Assembly: GCA_049999725.1 (NCBI GenBank)
Contig: JBNGIS010016513.1
Location: 1-36,437 of the forward strand
Source of the DNA: Haplomitrium mnioides
Taxonomy: Eukaryota; Marchantiophyta; Haplomitriopsida; Calobryales
Reading direction: 5' to 3'
DNA: 36,437 nucleotides
The translations under genes were made by a program, and so were the position numbers. This document shows, piece by piece, positions 1 through 9,989 of the stretch. Below the pieces are notes generated by a model, which was not told the origin of the DNA, did no database searches, and saw nothing but the letters and a program-made list of their open reading frames with translations. Numbering within the stretch: the stretch's first letter is position 1; each line of letters opens with the position of its first letter.

Positions 1-250
1 TATGGTTGGAAAATATTCAAATGCAAAGAAATTAAAACAATTTTCAAAATTAATGTATTCCAAATTTAGTTTGTAGTTTTATCTTATTATGGGCATAAAC
101 GTATTGCCACTATAAACTAATTATATAAAAACAAAAAAATTGGGGTAGAGCTCAACTGTGCCAGGGCTTTGGGATACTAGTTTGGAGTTCTTGGGCTCAC
201 AAGCCTCATTAGCCAAATCTTATGAGGGGATCTGAGCTTTACTTCAAGGT

Positions 251-463
251 TCATATGTAGGAGGTTCCAAGTTCCACTTCAGAGTTCATGTGCATATAGG
301 GTTCACTACCCCAAGTGAGCATGGGCCTCGATAGTCCATGTGCAAATGGATTTCTGAGTTCCGCTTCAAAGTCCATTTGTGCATAGAAATCAATAGCCAA
401 GATACGCATGGGCATTAGCAGTTCATATGTGCATAAGATTTTGAATTCTGCTATAGAGTCCAT
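251..463 (-). other. 70-codon open frame kept in two repeat copies; probably not a gene
   Basis: An open frame of 70 codons reads through the palindromic modules of copy A. A frame of exactly the same length sits at the homologous place in copy B (6147-6359), and about 49 of 70 residues are identical, including the shared stretches MLTW and EPYMHMN. No domain, signal peptide or membrane segment is evident. The repeated Y-M-H-M and M-D-F motifs are simply the translation of the tandem module. The frame may be open only because the module lacks stop codons in this phase. Confidence 0.2.
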
Positions 464-1014
464 GCATGCATAAAGTTCAGTAGTCCAAATGTGGAAGGGG
501 ATCCAAGTTCTACTTCACAAAACTTGCGCGTTCAAGCTTCATCAACCTAAGAGCGCAAAGGACTTCGAGTTTTGCTTTGATATCCATACACATAATGGAT
601 TCCAACTTCCAATTCAAAGTCATTGCTCACCTAGGTTGTGATAGTAATTGCATATAAAGGCTTGAGTTGTCTAAGAAACGAGGAGGTTTTGAGTTTCGCT
701 TTAGAGTGCCTACACGCACAAGCTTTATCAATCCAAGTTGACTAGGGATTTAAAGTTTTACTTTAGAGAACATGTGCGTAGAGGGTCTTGGCTAGGCTTT
801 GGACTCCATGCACGTCTAGGCTTAGATATTCCATGCATGCATGGGCTTTAGTAGTCTAAATGCATACAGGGTTCCGAAAAAGTTCAGCTTCAAAGTTCAC
901 ATACGTACATAGTCCAAGCGCAAAAATGCTTTCGAGCAGTGTTAAGTAGGAACCATTAAACCATGATTTTCTTTGAAGATTTCATATGCATATAGAGTTT
1001 AGTCTCAATAAAAA

Positions 1015-1430
1015 TAACATTTTTAAATATAGATATTCATATAAATTAGAAAATATACAAAAATTGAAGTACAAACATATGTTGAAAGTACATTCTACAC
1101 AACATAATATATAAACAACTACCTTTAAAATGTAAACATAAATGGATTCTATTACTAGTCTCTACTTCTTTAAAATTAGCTTTAGAAGATATATCAAGAC
1201 TCTTAGGATCCTTATTGGTGTTTATCACATTGCTTGATTCTCTTTCAAAGTGCTTCTGACCATCGACATAATATTTTCTTTGTTGGTTCGCAAGTTTTGT
1301 TCTTTCGTTCATTTGTTGGTCACAATGAACAAACAATCGACAACTATATTTGACACACTCACAAAACAAACCAATATATATCAATAACATTAGAAGAGAT
1401 GTACCAGTATATATTAAATGTACTACATAC
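1015..1430. other. 0.4-kb segment present in copy A but missing from copy B
   Basis: Copy A and copy B align up to about 990 (10970 in B) and again from the phrase GGAGTC-TAAACAGAAAGAGGG (about 1436 in A, 11085 in B). Between them A has over 400 bases of AT-rich sequence, while B has only about 100 bases of ordinary module sequence. The segment lacks the palindromic modules. A minus-strand open frame (1046-1471) crosses it, with a hydrophobic first half and a charged second half, but I do not recognise it. No clear terminal inverted repeat or target duplication was found. It is either an insertion in A or a deletion in B. Confidence 0.45.
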
Positions 1431-1494
1431 ATGCTTGGAGTCTTAAACAGAAAGAGGGCTAGAAACCACAACTTTAACTCTATATTTATGGGAG

Positions 1495-2525
1495 AACAAT
1501 AGAGGAAAAGAGTCCTTTATTTGCACTCAATAGTCCCAAATATATATGGGGTACAAGCAACTACAACAACGAATCCCATGCACGCAAGGAGTCTATTGTG
1601 CACAAGAAGTCTAGGTTGCAAGAGGATTATTCTACAAGGCCAAAGAAATATAATAATCAAAGAACACAAGAGAAATGAGGCCCTTGATTGCATGAAAACT
1701 ATTACAAAAAGTGGGTTTCAAACTACAACACTAGCTTTGTAATTATAAAAGATCAATAGAGGAAAAGAATCTCATATATTTAGTGAGGGTTCTATACACC
1801 CATAGGGTTGCAAACAACAACAATGAATCTTGTGTGATCATGAGGTCTTTTACATGCAACATGTTGCAAATCACAAAGGTACTTTGTAACTTTTTGATAA
1901 TGATAGAGAAAATGAATCTTGTATACTCAAGGAGTCTCATGCGCACATAAGGTTACAAACAACAACATCAAATCTCATGTGTATCTAGGATCTTTTATGC
2001 ACACTGGGCTAAAACCTACAAAAGTAATTTTTAGAAAATGATAGAGAAAACGAATCTTATGCACTCAAGGAGTAATGTTGATGCAAGGGGTTACAAAAAA
2101 AAATAAAAGGAATCAAATTTGTGCATTGAGTCTCATACGTACATGGAGTCTTCTCTAGAAGAGAATAGTTGTAGCAATAAGAAAAAAAAAAGGAAGCCAA
2201 TCTCATACTCGCATGAAGTCTCCTATGCACAATGGGCTACAACTCACAACCTAAACTTTGTAGTTGGTTGAGAACAATAGAGAAAAAAAATCTCCAATGT
2301 TTAGATATTCCCATCAACATATGAGGCCACAAACAACAACAACAAATCCTATGGGCAAAGAGTCTCTTGTACGCAAAAAGTCTCATGTATAAAATTACAT
2401 TTGTTATAGTAAGGAAACAAAATAGAAAACCAATTATATCGGTATTTGGCATGTTTTTCATACAATAGACTACACACCACAACTCAAACTTTCAAATATT
2501 ATTAGAACAAGAGAGGAAACAAATA
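1495..2525. repeat. Higher-order degenerate tandem repeat in copy A
   Basis: The phrase 'AATAGAGGAAAAGAATCT' or a close variant recurs near 1498, 1755, 1905, 2040, 2275 and 2505. Each is followed by a 'CAAGGAGTCTCATGCGCAC' type phrase and then by 'GGTTGCAAACAACAACAAC'. Spacing varies between about 135 and 250 bases, so this is a decayed array with indels and not a fresh satellite. The same array in the same order is present in copy B at about 11150-12180, so it predates the duplication. Confidence 0.6.
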
Positions 2526-3269
2526 TGTTGAATGTGCAGAGTCTCATACGTATAACGTAAAACATTTTTTCAACTTTTGCTAGACTCCAAAATGAATCTC
2601 TCTTACAATAATTTTATCTCTTCACACATTTCACAAACAGAAAATCTATTGCATCTAAGAATTTTGACATTTGGAAAGTACATTCTCTAATTCTTGGTAA
2701 AACCAAAGAAACTTAAAATACAATCTAGATCATTCCATTTCAAATAATTTGTATAAAAATTATAAACTTCTCATTTGGTAAAATTATCAAGAAAATTATA
2801 TATTTTGTGAGTTGACATTCTCTCACCGTTTCTTTGAAAAAAACTGTCTATCCACTCATATGCAAATATCCTTCTAGTAGATAAATCTTTCTTTTCGAAG
2901 GATCCTCTAGGGTCCACAATTTTTTGGCTCTTATATTCTTTGGATTCCATCAATCCCTACATGAATAACTAGAATATTGTCCTACAAATAATAGTGCTAC
3001 TTTGCAAAGTAAATTGATTGCATAAGTTTGTACAAATTTTTGGTATTTTCCATGCGATTTGATATATGGAATTCTTCTTGTTTTGCCAAAAGTACGTTTC
3101 TCTCACAATTCTTGCACAATGACATACAATTATTTGACAGTATGAAGTTCTACTCAACTTTATAATTGACTTAAGGTCAAGTTTTGCTTGATGAAACTCT
3201 TGTCATGATTGACTTTTGGAAAAGAATTGTCACATAAAGGACTTACTTTTTTGGGTTTTAGCCTAAATA

Positions 3270-4820
3270 AAACCCATATCTATTCTATAATACATGAAAT
3301 TCTACTAATTGAAAATGTTCTCAATTTTTTTTGGTATTGTCAGATTTGTGTTGATGTTGCTTTTAGGAGTCATTTTCAAGTTGAGGTTTAGTCAATGCAT
3401 GTCATTCCGAGCTCTAATTTGTGTATTTGAACATTCTGTAATCCTGCTTTGAGCTTTATCTCTTGTTGTTATAGTATATTTTGTACTTGTGTCAAGGTAA
3501 GCTCCTTGTGTACAAAAATTTGTTGTATATTGAAAGTTTAATGCTTTTTATAAGTTGAAGTGTGTCCAATTATGATTTTAAATGAATCTTTAAAGATTTG
3601 ATTTTTTCAAAAGTGACTTTCTCAAGATATTTGCAAGTAAAAAAAAAAACCTTTATGAGCATGACTCTCCAACCTTTTACTAAAACAACCTAGTAGTATT
3701 CTATGTCTATGTCTTTGTCATGTCAAAGATGACAATTTTGAGAGCTTGTACTTGGTTTTCTTGCTATTCTCTTAGTTTTCCATATAAGTGAAGTTATGGA
3801 ACATTTTCAATTCATCTTTGTCTTTTACATCATTGTTTGTTGTTCTCGTACTTTTTCATTTAATTATGCCGTACTAGACTAAGAATTTGAAGTGCTTTGT
3901 AGTTTATTTTCAATTCCTTGGAGGTCTAGCTCAATGTTCAAGGGTTGTGTCTTTGTATCTTAAAGTTCTTAAACAAGAAACTTGATCTGATTGGATGAAG
4001 AGCTCATGGGAATAGAGGTTAATGAGCATAGAAAATAGGAAGGGAACCAAACATCATTGAGAGGAGAAGGCTTGTAAGAGTATGGAAAGCTTGGAAGAAG
4101 AGAGTTAAGTTGAGGAGGAAGTAGAAGTAGATATTTTTTGGAGACACCCTAGAAAAAGAGGTCAAAATAGTCTCTAAAAGTGTAAATGTACAAGAAAAGA
4201 CTTGACTAGAAGAAGCCTTTCCGCATTTGTGGCTCTAATTGAGAGAAGGGACGTTATTAGTAGTGAAAGAGATAGCTATAGTTATACAAAAAGTCAATAT
4301 GTGTAAATCTCAACTTGACTTGCTTACTTCACATCTTTGCAATCATCATACCCAAAGAGTAATTGTGTAGAGTAGCTCCAACCTATTCAATACTTGTTCT
4401 TAGCTTGCCAACCATATATTTCTCATTCTCCAAACAATAATACCTTTGAGAGCACCTCTTATGCTACTTTGCTTGAATCCTCATAATGTTAACCCCACTT
4501 CTTGCATATCTCCTTCCAACTTGCACTTTTAGTCTATTGTTTAAAATAAGTTGCATAATGTTGGTGTGCTATACTTAATGACATGCAAGCTACACACAAG
4601 TTTTGTTTTGTCTCTATCTTTCAAGAGTCAAAATACATTTTGAGAATGCATTTTCCACTATCAAAAAGCATCTTGAGATTTGTTTGTACTCATCATAACA
4701 CTATCAACAACCACTACTGTGAACCAAGAATTGCTACAAAGTTCTTGGTTCACTTGGCAATGGCAAAACCAATTTTTGTGATTTTGTGTTGAAAAACAAG
4801 AATTTTATGTTTGTGAATTT
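3270..4820. other. Spacer between repeat copies A and B; no gene recognised
   Basis: AT-rich sequence after copy A ends. Only short open frames of fewer than 80 codons occur, with no recognisable domain, and there are no clear tandem repeats. The spacer does not match the sequence that follows copy B at 12922, which shows that A and B are two insertions or duplications with different right flanks and not one simple tandem repeat. Confidence 0.5.
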
Positions 4821-4924
4821 TTTATTTTTTTTTGACCGAAAGCAAACAACTTTATTTACTTTCAAACATCAAAGGTACAACCGCGGCCAGCAATCGGGCC
4901 GAGCGGCAAAACCAACAACCAATT
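4821..4924 (-). mobile_element. 5'-truncated plant LINE 3' end with poly(A) tail
   Basis: Read on the minus strand, the segment ends with an AATAAA-containing stretch, then GTTTGCTTTCGGTC, then a run of A residues with one T. This is typical of the 3' end of plant LINE transcripts. Upstream of it lies a short GC-rich remnant (about 4881-4908) that contrasts with the AT-rich surroundings. The 11-bp direct repeat TTTGTGAATTT flanks it at 4810-4820 and 4925-4935, as expected for a target-site duplication. Only about 90 bases of element remain, the usual outcome of severe 5' truncation. A SINE tail borrowed from a LINE is an alternative. Confidence 0.6.
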
Positions 4925-4935
4925 TTTGTGAATTT

Positions 4936-5555
4936 GTTATTGCAAGATAGTTCATTTATAGTAGCAATTTGTCTATACATGCATGAAGTCTTAACTCCAA
5001 TTTCTATTTGAAAATGTATGTCTTTTTTATTTAATATAATTTTGTTTTTCTACATTAAAATTTTATTTTTAAAATTATAATTAAAACTTCATCAAATAAG
5101 CTTTTTTTATTATTAAGATATTTAATTAACACATCACAAAACTATGAACACACAAAATTCTTAAAAATTTGGATAAAACATATACGTTTAATGAAAAGCA
5201 TATCCAATCAAGTGGATGCCTATGCTCATATAGACTTTGTCACTATTAATTGCTTACAAGTCTTAGACATGTACTCTAATTATCAAAAACTGATCAAATA
5301 TATATGTCTTACGAGAAACACATTAAAAAAAACATGAATGCCTATGCAAACATAGATTTATATAGATATAATATGCTTAAAGTTTCATACATATATTCTT
5401 AAGATCAAAAATTGTGCAAAACATATTTCCTTTATGAAAAAAATAATCAACCAAATATGGATACTTATACTTGCATGGACTTCATCAATATTGTATAGAC
5501 AAAGTTTATATACATAACAATTTTTAATATGAACCAAGAGTAGACTACTAAAACA
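4936..5555. other. AT-rich spacer, nothing recognised
   Basis: Strongly AT-rich sequence, with phrases such as 'CAAACATAGA' and 'ATGCATGAAGTC' that loosely resemble the palindromic modules of the neighbouring repeat. It contains no open frame of note and no clear repeat boundary. Confidence 0.4.
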
Positions 5556-5690
5556 AGAAATTTTTTTTTGGTTGAAAAACCAACTGTTTTAGGATCAAAA
5601 CTATAGAAAAATATGGGTATTTTTCTTAAAAATTTCACAAAAGTTCTTACTTGATTTTTGGCTTTTTCAACAAGTTTTTTTTTTTTTTTT

Positions 5691-5790
5691 NNNNNNNNNN
5701 NNNNNNNNNNNNNNNNNNNNNNNNNNNNNNNNNNNNNNNNNNNNNNNNNNNNNNNNNNNNNNNNNNNNNNNNNNNNNNNNNNNNNNNNNN
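5691..5790. other. Assembly gap of 100 N
   Basis: Exactly 100 N, a placeholder length used when gap size is unknown. It follows a run of T residues, a likely cause of the break. Confidence 0.99.
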
Positions 5791-6450
5791 TGCATGCAAG
5801 TTGTAGTGAAATTCTAGTTTCTTTTGTGAAATTCTTAAAACATCAAATTCAAAGAAAAGACAAAAAACTGTGTGTTTTTTTTATGTAAACTTGTAATATG
5901 GTTGGAAAATAGTCCAATGTTGTGAAATTCCAACAATTTTAAAAATTATTATATTCCAAATTGAATTTGTAGTTAAATCTTAGTGCGAGAATAGACATAT
6001 TGCAACTTTAAACTAATTATATGAAAACAAAAAATTTGGAGTATAGCTCAAGTGCACCAAGGCTTTGGGGTACTGGTTTGGAGTCTGTATGCTTACAAAC
6101 CTCATTAGCCAAATCTTGTAAGGGGATGTGAGCTTCGCTTTAAGGTCTATATATAGGAGGTTCCAAGTTCCACTTCAAAGTTCATGTGCATATAGGGTTC
6201 ACTACTCCAAGTGAGCATGAGCCTCAACAATCCATGTGCATATGGAGTTCTGAGTTCTGGATCAAAGTCCATGTGCACATAGAAATCAATAGCCAAGACA
6301 TGCATGGGCATTAACAGTTTATATATGCTCGGGGTTTTGAGTTCTACTACAGAGCCCATGCGTGCATAAAGTTTAGTAGTCCAAATATAGAAGGGGGTCC
6401 AAGTTCTACTTCATATCTCCTACATGCTCAAGCTTCATCAACCCAATAAC

Positions 6451-6455
6451 GCAAG
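6451..6455. repeat. Left 5-bp target-site duplication of the LTR-like insertion
   Basis: The bases GCAAG immediately precede TGTC at 6456 and recur immediately after GACA at 10567-10571. Copy A has a single GCAAAG at the equivalent place (555-560), which is the unoccupied site. Confidence 0.8.
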
Positions 6456-6467
6456 TGTCAACCAAGT

Positions 6468-6851
6468 TTGAAGGTACTTCATGTAATATTTTCAAAAAAA
6501 TTTCAAAAATTAAATGAGAAGCCATGCAGGTTCTATGTTTTACATCAAAAGAGCTTCCAATATACATCAAAATGGCTCAAGACATGCTTGGAGAGAAGGG
6601 AAGGATTGAGGTCACAAGCCATGGAGGAAAAGATTGAGGAGCCAATAGTTTTGACCATTGAATCCTCAATTTGTGACCATTTGTGGAGGCCCAGTTGGGG
6701 ATGGAGTAAAGAAAAAGTGAGACTTAACCCCCTGATCCAGTGGAATAGAGCATTACAAGTGCTGTGTGGAAGGAAAATGAGGAAATTGAAAGATATCAGT
6801 CTTATGGAGCTCAAGAAGAAGAGCAATAGCTATGGGTTGCTTGATATATGA
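6468..6851 (+). other. 127-codon open frame in the LTR-like insertion, unidentified
   Basis: The frame runs from an ATG 13 bases inside the insertion to a stop just before a TA-rich stretch. Its translation is lysine- and arginine-rich, with several tryptophans in the middle (about residues 72-93). I recognise no domain. It lies at the very edge of the element, where an LTR would not normally be coding, so it may be a chance frame or a remnant of captured sequence. Confidence 0.15.
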
Positions 6852-7162
6852 AGATCCTTTGACAGTGAAGTGTGGTGCCAAGTTTGAGCAGGGCAAATTT
6901 ACCAGAGGTATTCTTTGGAAATAAAAATTTAAAAAGTATAAAAATAAAATAAAATAAAAAGTAATAAAACTACTCTAATTGTCGGGGGCCAAGCCAAGCC
7001 CTGAACTAACCCTACAATTATCTAATTTTGAACTTAGAGGACAGCTTGCAATGGGGGGAGTTGTAGCCCTGAACTAGGTCCGTCCATGGGCGTGTAAGGA
7101 TATGTGGTGGCCTTACACCCCACTAGGGGGCTGCTTCTCAAAAGGAAGAGAGAGACGTAGGC

Positions 7163-7170
7163 TTATAAAC
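7163..7170 (+). promoter_or_regulatory. TATA-box-like site in the LTR-like insertion
   Basis: The motif TTATAAAC lies within GGCTTATAAACCTCTCC, the form and context common in plant LTR and gene promoters. If it is real, transcription would start near 7195 on the plus strand. There is no supporting second LTR copy to confirm it. Confidence 0.35.
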
Positions 7171-7199
7171 CTCTCCAGGATCAGCGTGAAGAGTTTATG

Positions 7200-8650
7200 A
7201 GATAAATCCTGATGTGGCGTGCGACGAGAGAAATCATATGGAGAGGCAAAGACCCTCCCTCTTGCTGCGCCGAAGAGTTGGAACAAATGAGGGATCCTCT
7301 ACGGCTACGACCTGTGACGATCATCTACGACAAATGATATGTGGTAGAAGATTGGCTGTGTCGAATGATTTGATAAGACCCCTATGAATGCTGAAGGCGA
7401 AAGAGGTGGGAATCCAAGCCAAGAAGAATTGAGAGAGGGGCAACAAGGAATCAGATTGTTGAGGAGTCTGATTTCTCAAAATAATTTATGTTTGATTTCT
7501 CGTAGTTCGTGGAAATTTAGAGAAATAAGGAGACGATTATGCTTAGGATAGAATTTGTAGCAAGAGAAAGGCGAGGGAGAGATTAATTGTGTGCAAGCTG
7601 AGGAAGGGATTGAATGCGCAACAGGGGATCAAATTGTAGGGACTTTGAAGCACAAAAATTGAAAGTTGAAGGGGGGATTTTTCCAGGGAATTTGATTGCA
7701 AAAATTTGAGGGCATGAATTGTGAGAGGGGAGGAATCGGATCGTCACTGGAGGTATTGAGGGCGCATGCAGGAAATGGATCGTAAAGAGGATTGATTTGC
7801 AATGATTGATCATGGGAGAAGAGGGAATTTAGCAGGGCGTAGTTTATATTTGCTTCAAATTAGAGGAATTCACCAAATCGACATGGAAGTTGGAAAAAGC
7901 GATAGAGAAAGAGGGAGGTGGAAGAATTCGCAAAGGGGGGAGAAATTCGCCAACAACCAAGGCGAGGACAAGAATTGCACTAGGGGATTTCAAGAGGGAG
8001 CTTGTTGATATAGATATGGTGCTCAATATTTGAACATTGTTGAAGAATCAAAGACACCAGACCAGGGAGAATTCAACATTTGTTGAAGAATGACAAGATG
8101 TTATTTCGGGTTTCAAAAATCGAAGAAGGAAGCAAGCTCTTTGAAGGAAAGAAAATCAAGCAAAAATCAAAGAACCAGATTTGAGACAGAAATCAAGTCA
8201 TGACAATTGAGGAAGCATTGCCCAGAAGAAACAATTTGATTGGAGATCGAATCAACTAAATCGAAGCAGAACTCGTAGATTTCTGCTCATCTATTCGATC
8301 TGTTGTTGAAGAAAATCGCAGTAGTGAATGCTTAAGGTGTTTGCTGCTGGAAAGGCAAATTTGATGGAGGTCGAATCGAGGATGTAAGTTGGAGGTTGGA
8401 TCGATAGAAGGATTACATGGAGAGGACGTGTTGCAAAATTGGTGAATGGAGAGGAACTGCTGCGAATGGTTGGCTCGTGGGTTGGTTTGAAATGAAGAAA
8501 ATGAAGAATCGAATGAGAGTGAGCAAAGCGGATGCACAAAGAATGAGAATGAACGATGCGACAAGCGATCTGATGGAAGAAAAATTGATCTGCGAAGAGT
8601 CGGGATCGAGGACTCTGTGGTGTTCGATCCGAAGAACGGAGCAGAAATCA
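7200..8650. other. Purine-rich body of the LTR-like insertion, no gene recognised
   Basis: Strongly G/A-rich on the plus strand, with many GAGAGG, GAAGAA and GGAAT words. Short overlapping frames occur on both strands (for example 8256-8651 on the minus strand, 131 codons and serine-rich), but they are products of the purine bias and show no domain. I see no gag, protease, RT or integrase motif. Confidence 0.5.
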
Positions 8651-8652
8651 AC

Positions 8653-8857
8653 CTTCCTAAGTGGGGAGCCCACTTAAGGGGGTTGCGATTAGCCTTCCAA
8701 TGTGGGGATCTCGGTTAACGAGGATCCGATGGAGCTTCCAAAGTGGGGAACCCACTTAAGTGGGTTCCGATTAGCCTTCCAATGTGGGGATCCCGGTTAA
8801 TGGGGATCCGATAGAGCTTCCAAAGTGGGGATCCCACTTAACGGGGATCCGATAGGA
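8653..8857. repeat. Five-copy 41-bp tandem array with hairpin cores
   Basis: Copies start at 8653, 8694, 8735, 8776 and 8817, an exact 41-base step. Two variants alternate as X-Y-X-Y-X. X carries an imperfect inverted repeat such as AAGTGGGGATCCCACTT, and Y carries ATGTGGGGATC..GGTTAA. The alternation means the recent amplification unit was an 82-bp dimer. The array lies in the middle of the LTR-like insertion. Confidence 0.85.
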
Positions 8858-8865
8858 GTCCAGAG

Positions 8866-9010
8866 GATGAACAAAGAGTGCTGAAATAGCAATATATCAA
8901 AGGTCCGGTCAGAGGAGGAACAAGGGATGCCGAAAGGGCAATCTATCGACGGTCCGGCTGAAAGAACACACAGTGCTGAAACAACAATCTATCAAAGATC
9001 CGGCATCCGA
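8866..9010. repeat. Three-copy tandem array of about 48 bp
   Basis: The landmark GTGCTGAAA or GATGCCGAAA falls at 8878, 8926 and 8973. Each is followed by 'CAATCTATCAAAGGTCCGG' or a variant. It directly follows the 41-bp array. Confidence 0.7.
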
Positions 9011-9360
9011 GGAATCCAACGGGCTATCCCAAAGTGCCACGTGTCCGAGGAGGCGCCGTCGGACACCGTTTTCCACAGGGAAGTTGGACCGTCACATTTG
9101 ACCAAAAATCCGAAGTTGACCTGCAGTTCCAAAGAATCTCACGGGGTGGCGAGTCAGAAGAATCCAACGGGCTACCCCAAAGCGCCACGTGTACGCTGTC
9201 CGACGTCCGAGGAATCCAGCGGGCTACCCTGAAGCGCCACGTCTCCCCTATCCGACGTCCGAGGAATCTTACGGGTTTCCAAGTTCGTGTAATCCAACGA
9301 GCTCCCCCAACGTGCCATGTGCTAGATGCTCGATATCCGAAGAATCTCACGAACTGTCAA
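9003..9360. repeat. Degenerate tandem array carrying ABRE/G-box motifs
   Basis: The phrase 'TCCGAGGAATCCAACGGGCTA' and variants recur near 9006, 9152, 9206, 9260 and 9340, usually followed by 'CCCAAAGCGCCACGTGT'. GCCACGTGT at 9036-9044 and 9184-9192 is the reverse complement of ACACGTGGC, the plant abscisic-acid response element with a G-box core. A third copy (9236-9244) reads GCCACGTCT. In an LTR these could act as stress-responsive enhancer repeats, but that is inferred from the motif alone. Confidence 0.6.
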
Positions 9361-9933
9361 GCTAAACAAGGGAAAAAACAAAGGAAAAGGTATGTCTTTT
9401 CAAACACCGATTATTGGAGCTACAGATGTCAGATTGGCGTGAAATCAGTCTTGTTAGGAAGAGGACAACAAAGCGCAGCTGTTGATGCCCATTTCAGACT
9501 CTTAATCTGGAAAAGAAACCCACTTGTTGGTTATGTGAAAAGGCGGGATGCACCCCTCAGCCGTTAAATAAGGGAAACATAGACCTTCAAGGAAGGGCAG
9601 TGATGAAACGTCGCGGCTGGGGGGAAACAAGCACGGGGATAGACTACCTTGCTCTAAGGCTACAAGGACTAATAATTCTATGCAGAGAGAGCAGCGGGAT
9701 ACAGAGGAGAGAGCTCTTATGAGACCTTTGGTGAAGTGGATGTACTCGTGAAAGAAGGCCATCACAAGGTGGAGGTGGACTGAGGAGGTGCTGGGAATCG
9801 TTGAGCAGGAGGCTCTAGAGGCTCAGACTACTCAGGTGGACTCATCTTTGAAGCCAAGCCAACATTTGGAGGTGGACCAACACTTAGAGGAGAGGAGAAT
9901 TATTTCAGTTTGTATTTCGTGAGGGGCAGCCAA

Positions 9934-9989
9934 GGGGGAGGGGGGGGGGGGGGGGGGTTCCTGGTGTTGTCGGGTTCCTGGTGTTGTCT
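9934..9989. repeat. Poly-G tract followed by a duplicated 16-mer
   Basis: GGGGGA is followed by 18 consecutive G residues (9940-9957). GGTTCCTGGTGTTGTC then occurs at 9956-9971 and again one base later at 9973-9988. The run length may be affected by sequencing error. Confidence 0.7.

Larger units (their letters stand above)
1..3270. repeat. Diverged interspersed repeat, copy A
   Basis: This stretch aligns by eye, in the same orientation, with 5897-6455 plus 10567-12922, and its start also matches 22220-22315. Its left part (about 140-990) is a run of degenerate modules of the type 'AGTCCATGTGCATATAG..GTTC'. Its middle (about 1495-2525) is a longer-period array, and its right part (about 2540-3270) is AT-rich single-copy-like sequence that is still shared with copy B. 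Similarity stops near 3270, after TTTTAGCCTAAATAAAAC. The left end is cut by the window. No transposase, reverse transcriptase or terminal repeat was recognised, so the family type is unknown. Confidence 0.75.
5555..6455. repeat. Interspersed repeat, copy B, left arm
   Basis: From 5897 this arm matches the window start, beginning TATGGTTGGAAAATA, and follows copy A up to its position 560 or so. Upstream, 5555-5896 resembles 22040-22215, before copy C, sharing a T-rich run, 'GTGGGTATTTT' and 'TTCTTACTTG'. The family therefore extends at least 340 bases further left than the window shows for copy A. A 100-N gap at 5691-5790 interrupts it. The arm stops at 6455, where a 4.1-kb insertion begins, and the family resumes at 10567. 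Confidence 0.75.

Noticed and set aside
1046-1471. 141-codon minus-strand frame considered as a membrane protein gene
   Set aside because: No family recognised. It spans the boundary of a segment missing from copy B, so an intact gene is unlikely.
8256-8677. Overlapping frames on both strands in the LTR-like insertion
   Set aside because: Purine-rich sequence lacks stops on one strand. The serine-rich readings show no domain and no partner copy.
9024-9567. Long frames (177 and 108 codons) over the ABRE array
   Set aside because: They are repeat translations with no recognisable domain, and both strands are open across the same array.
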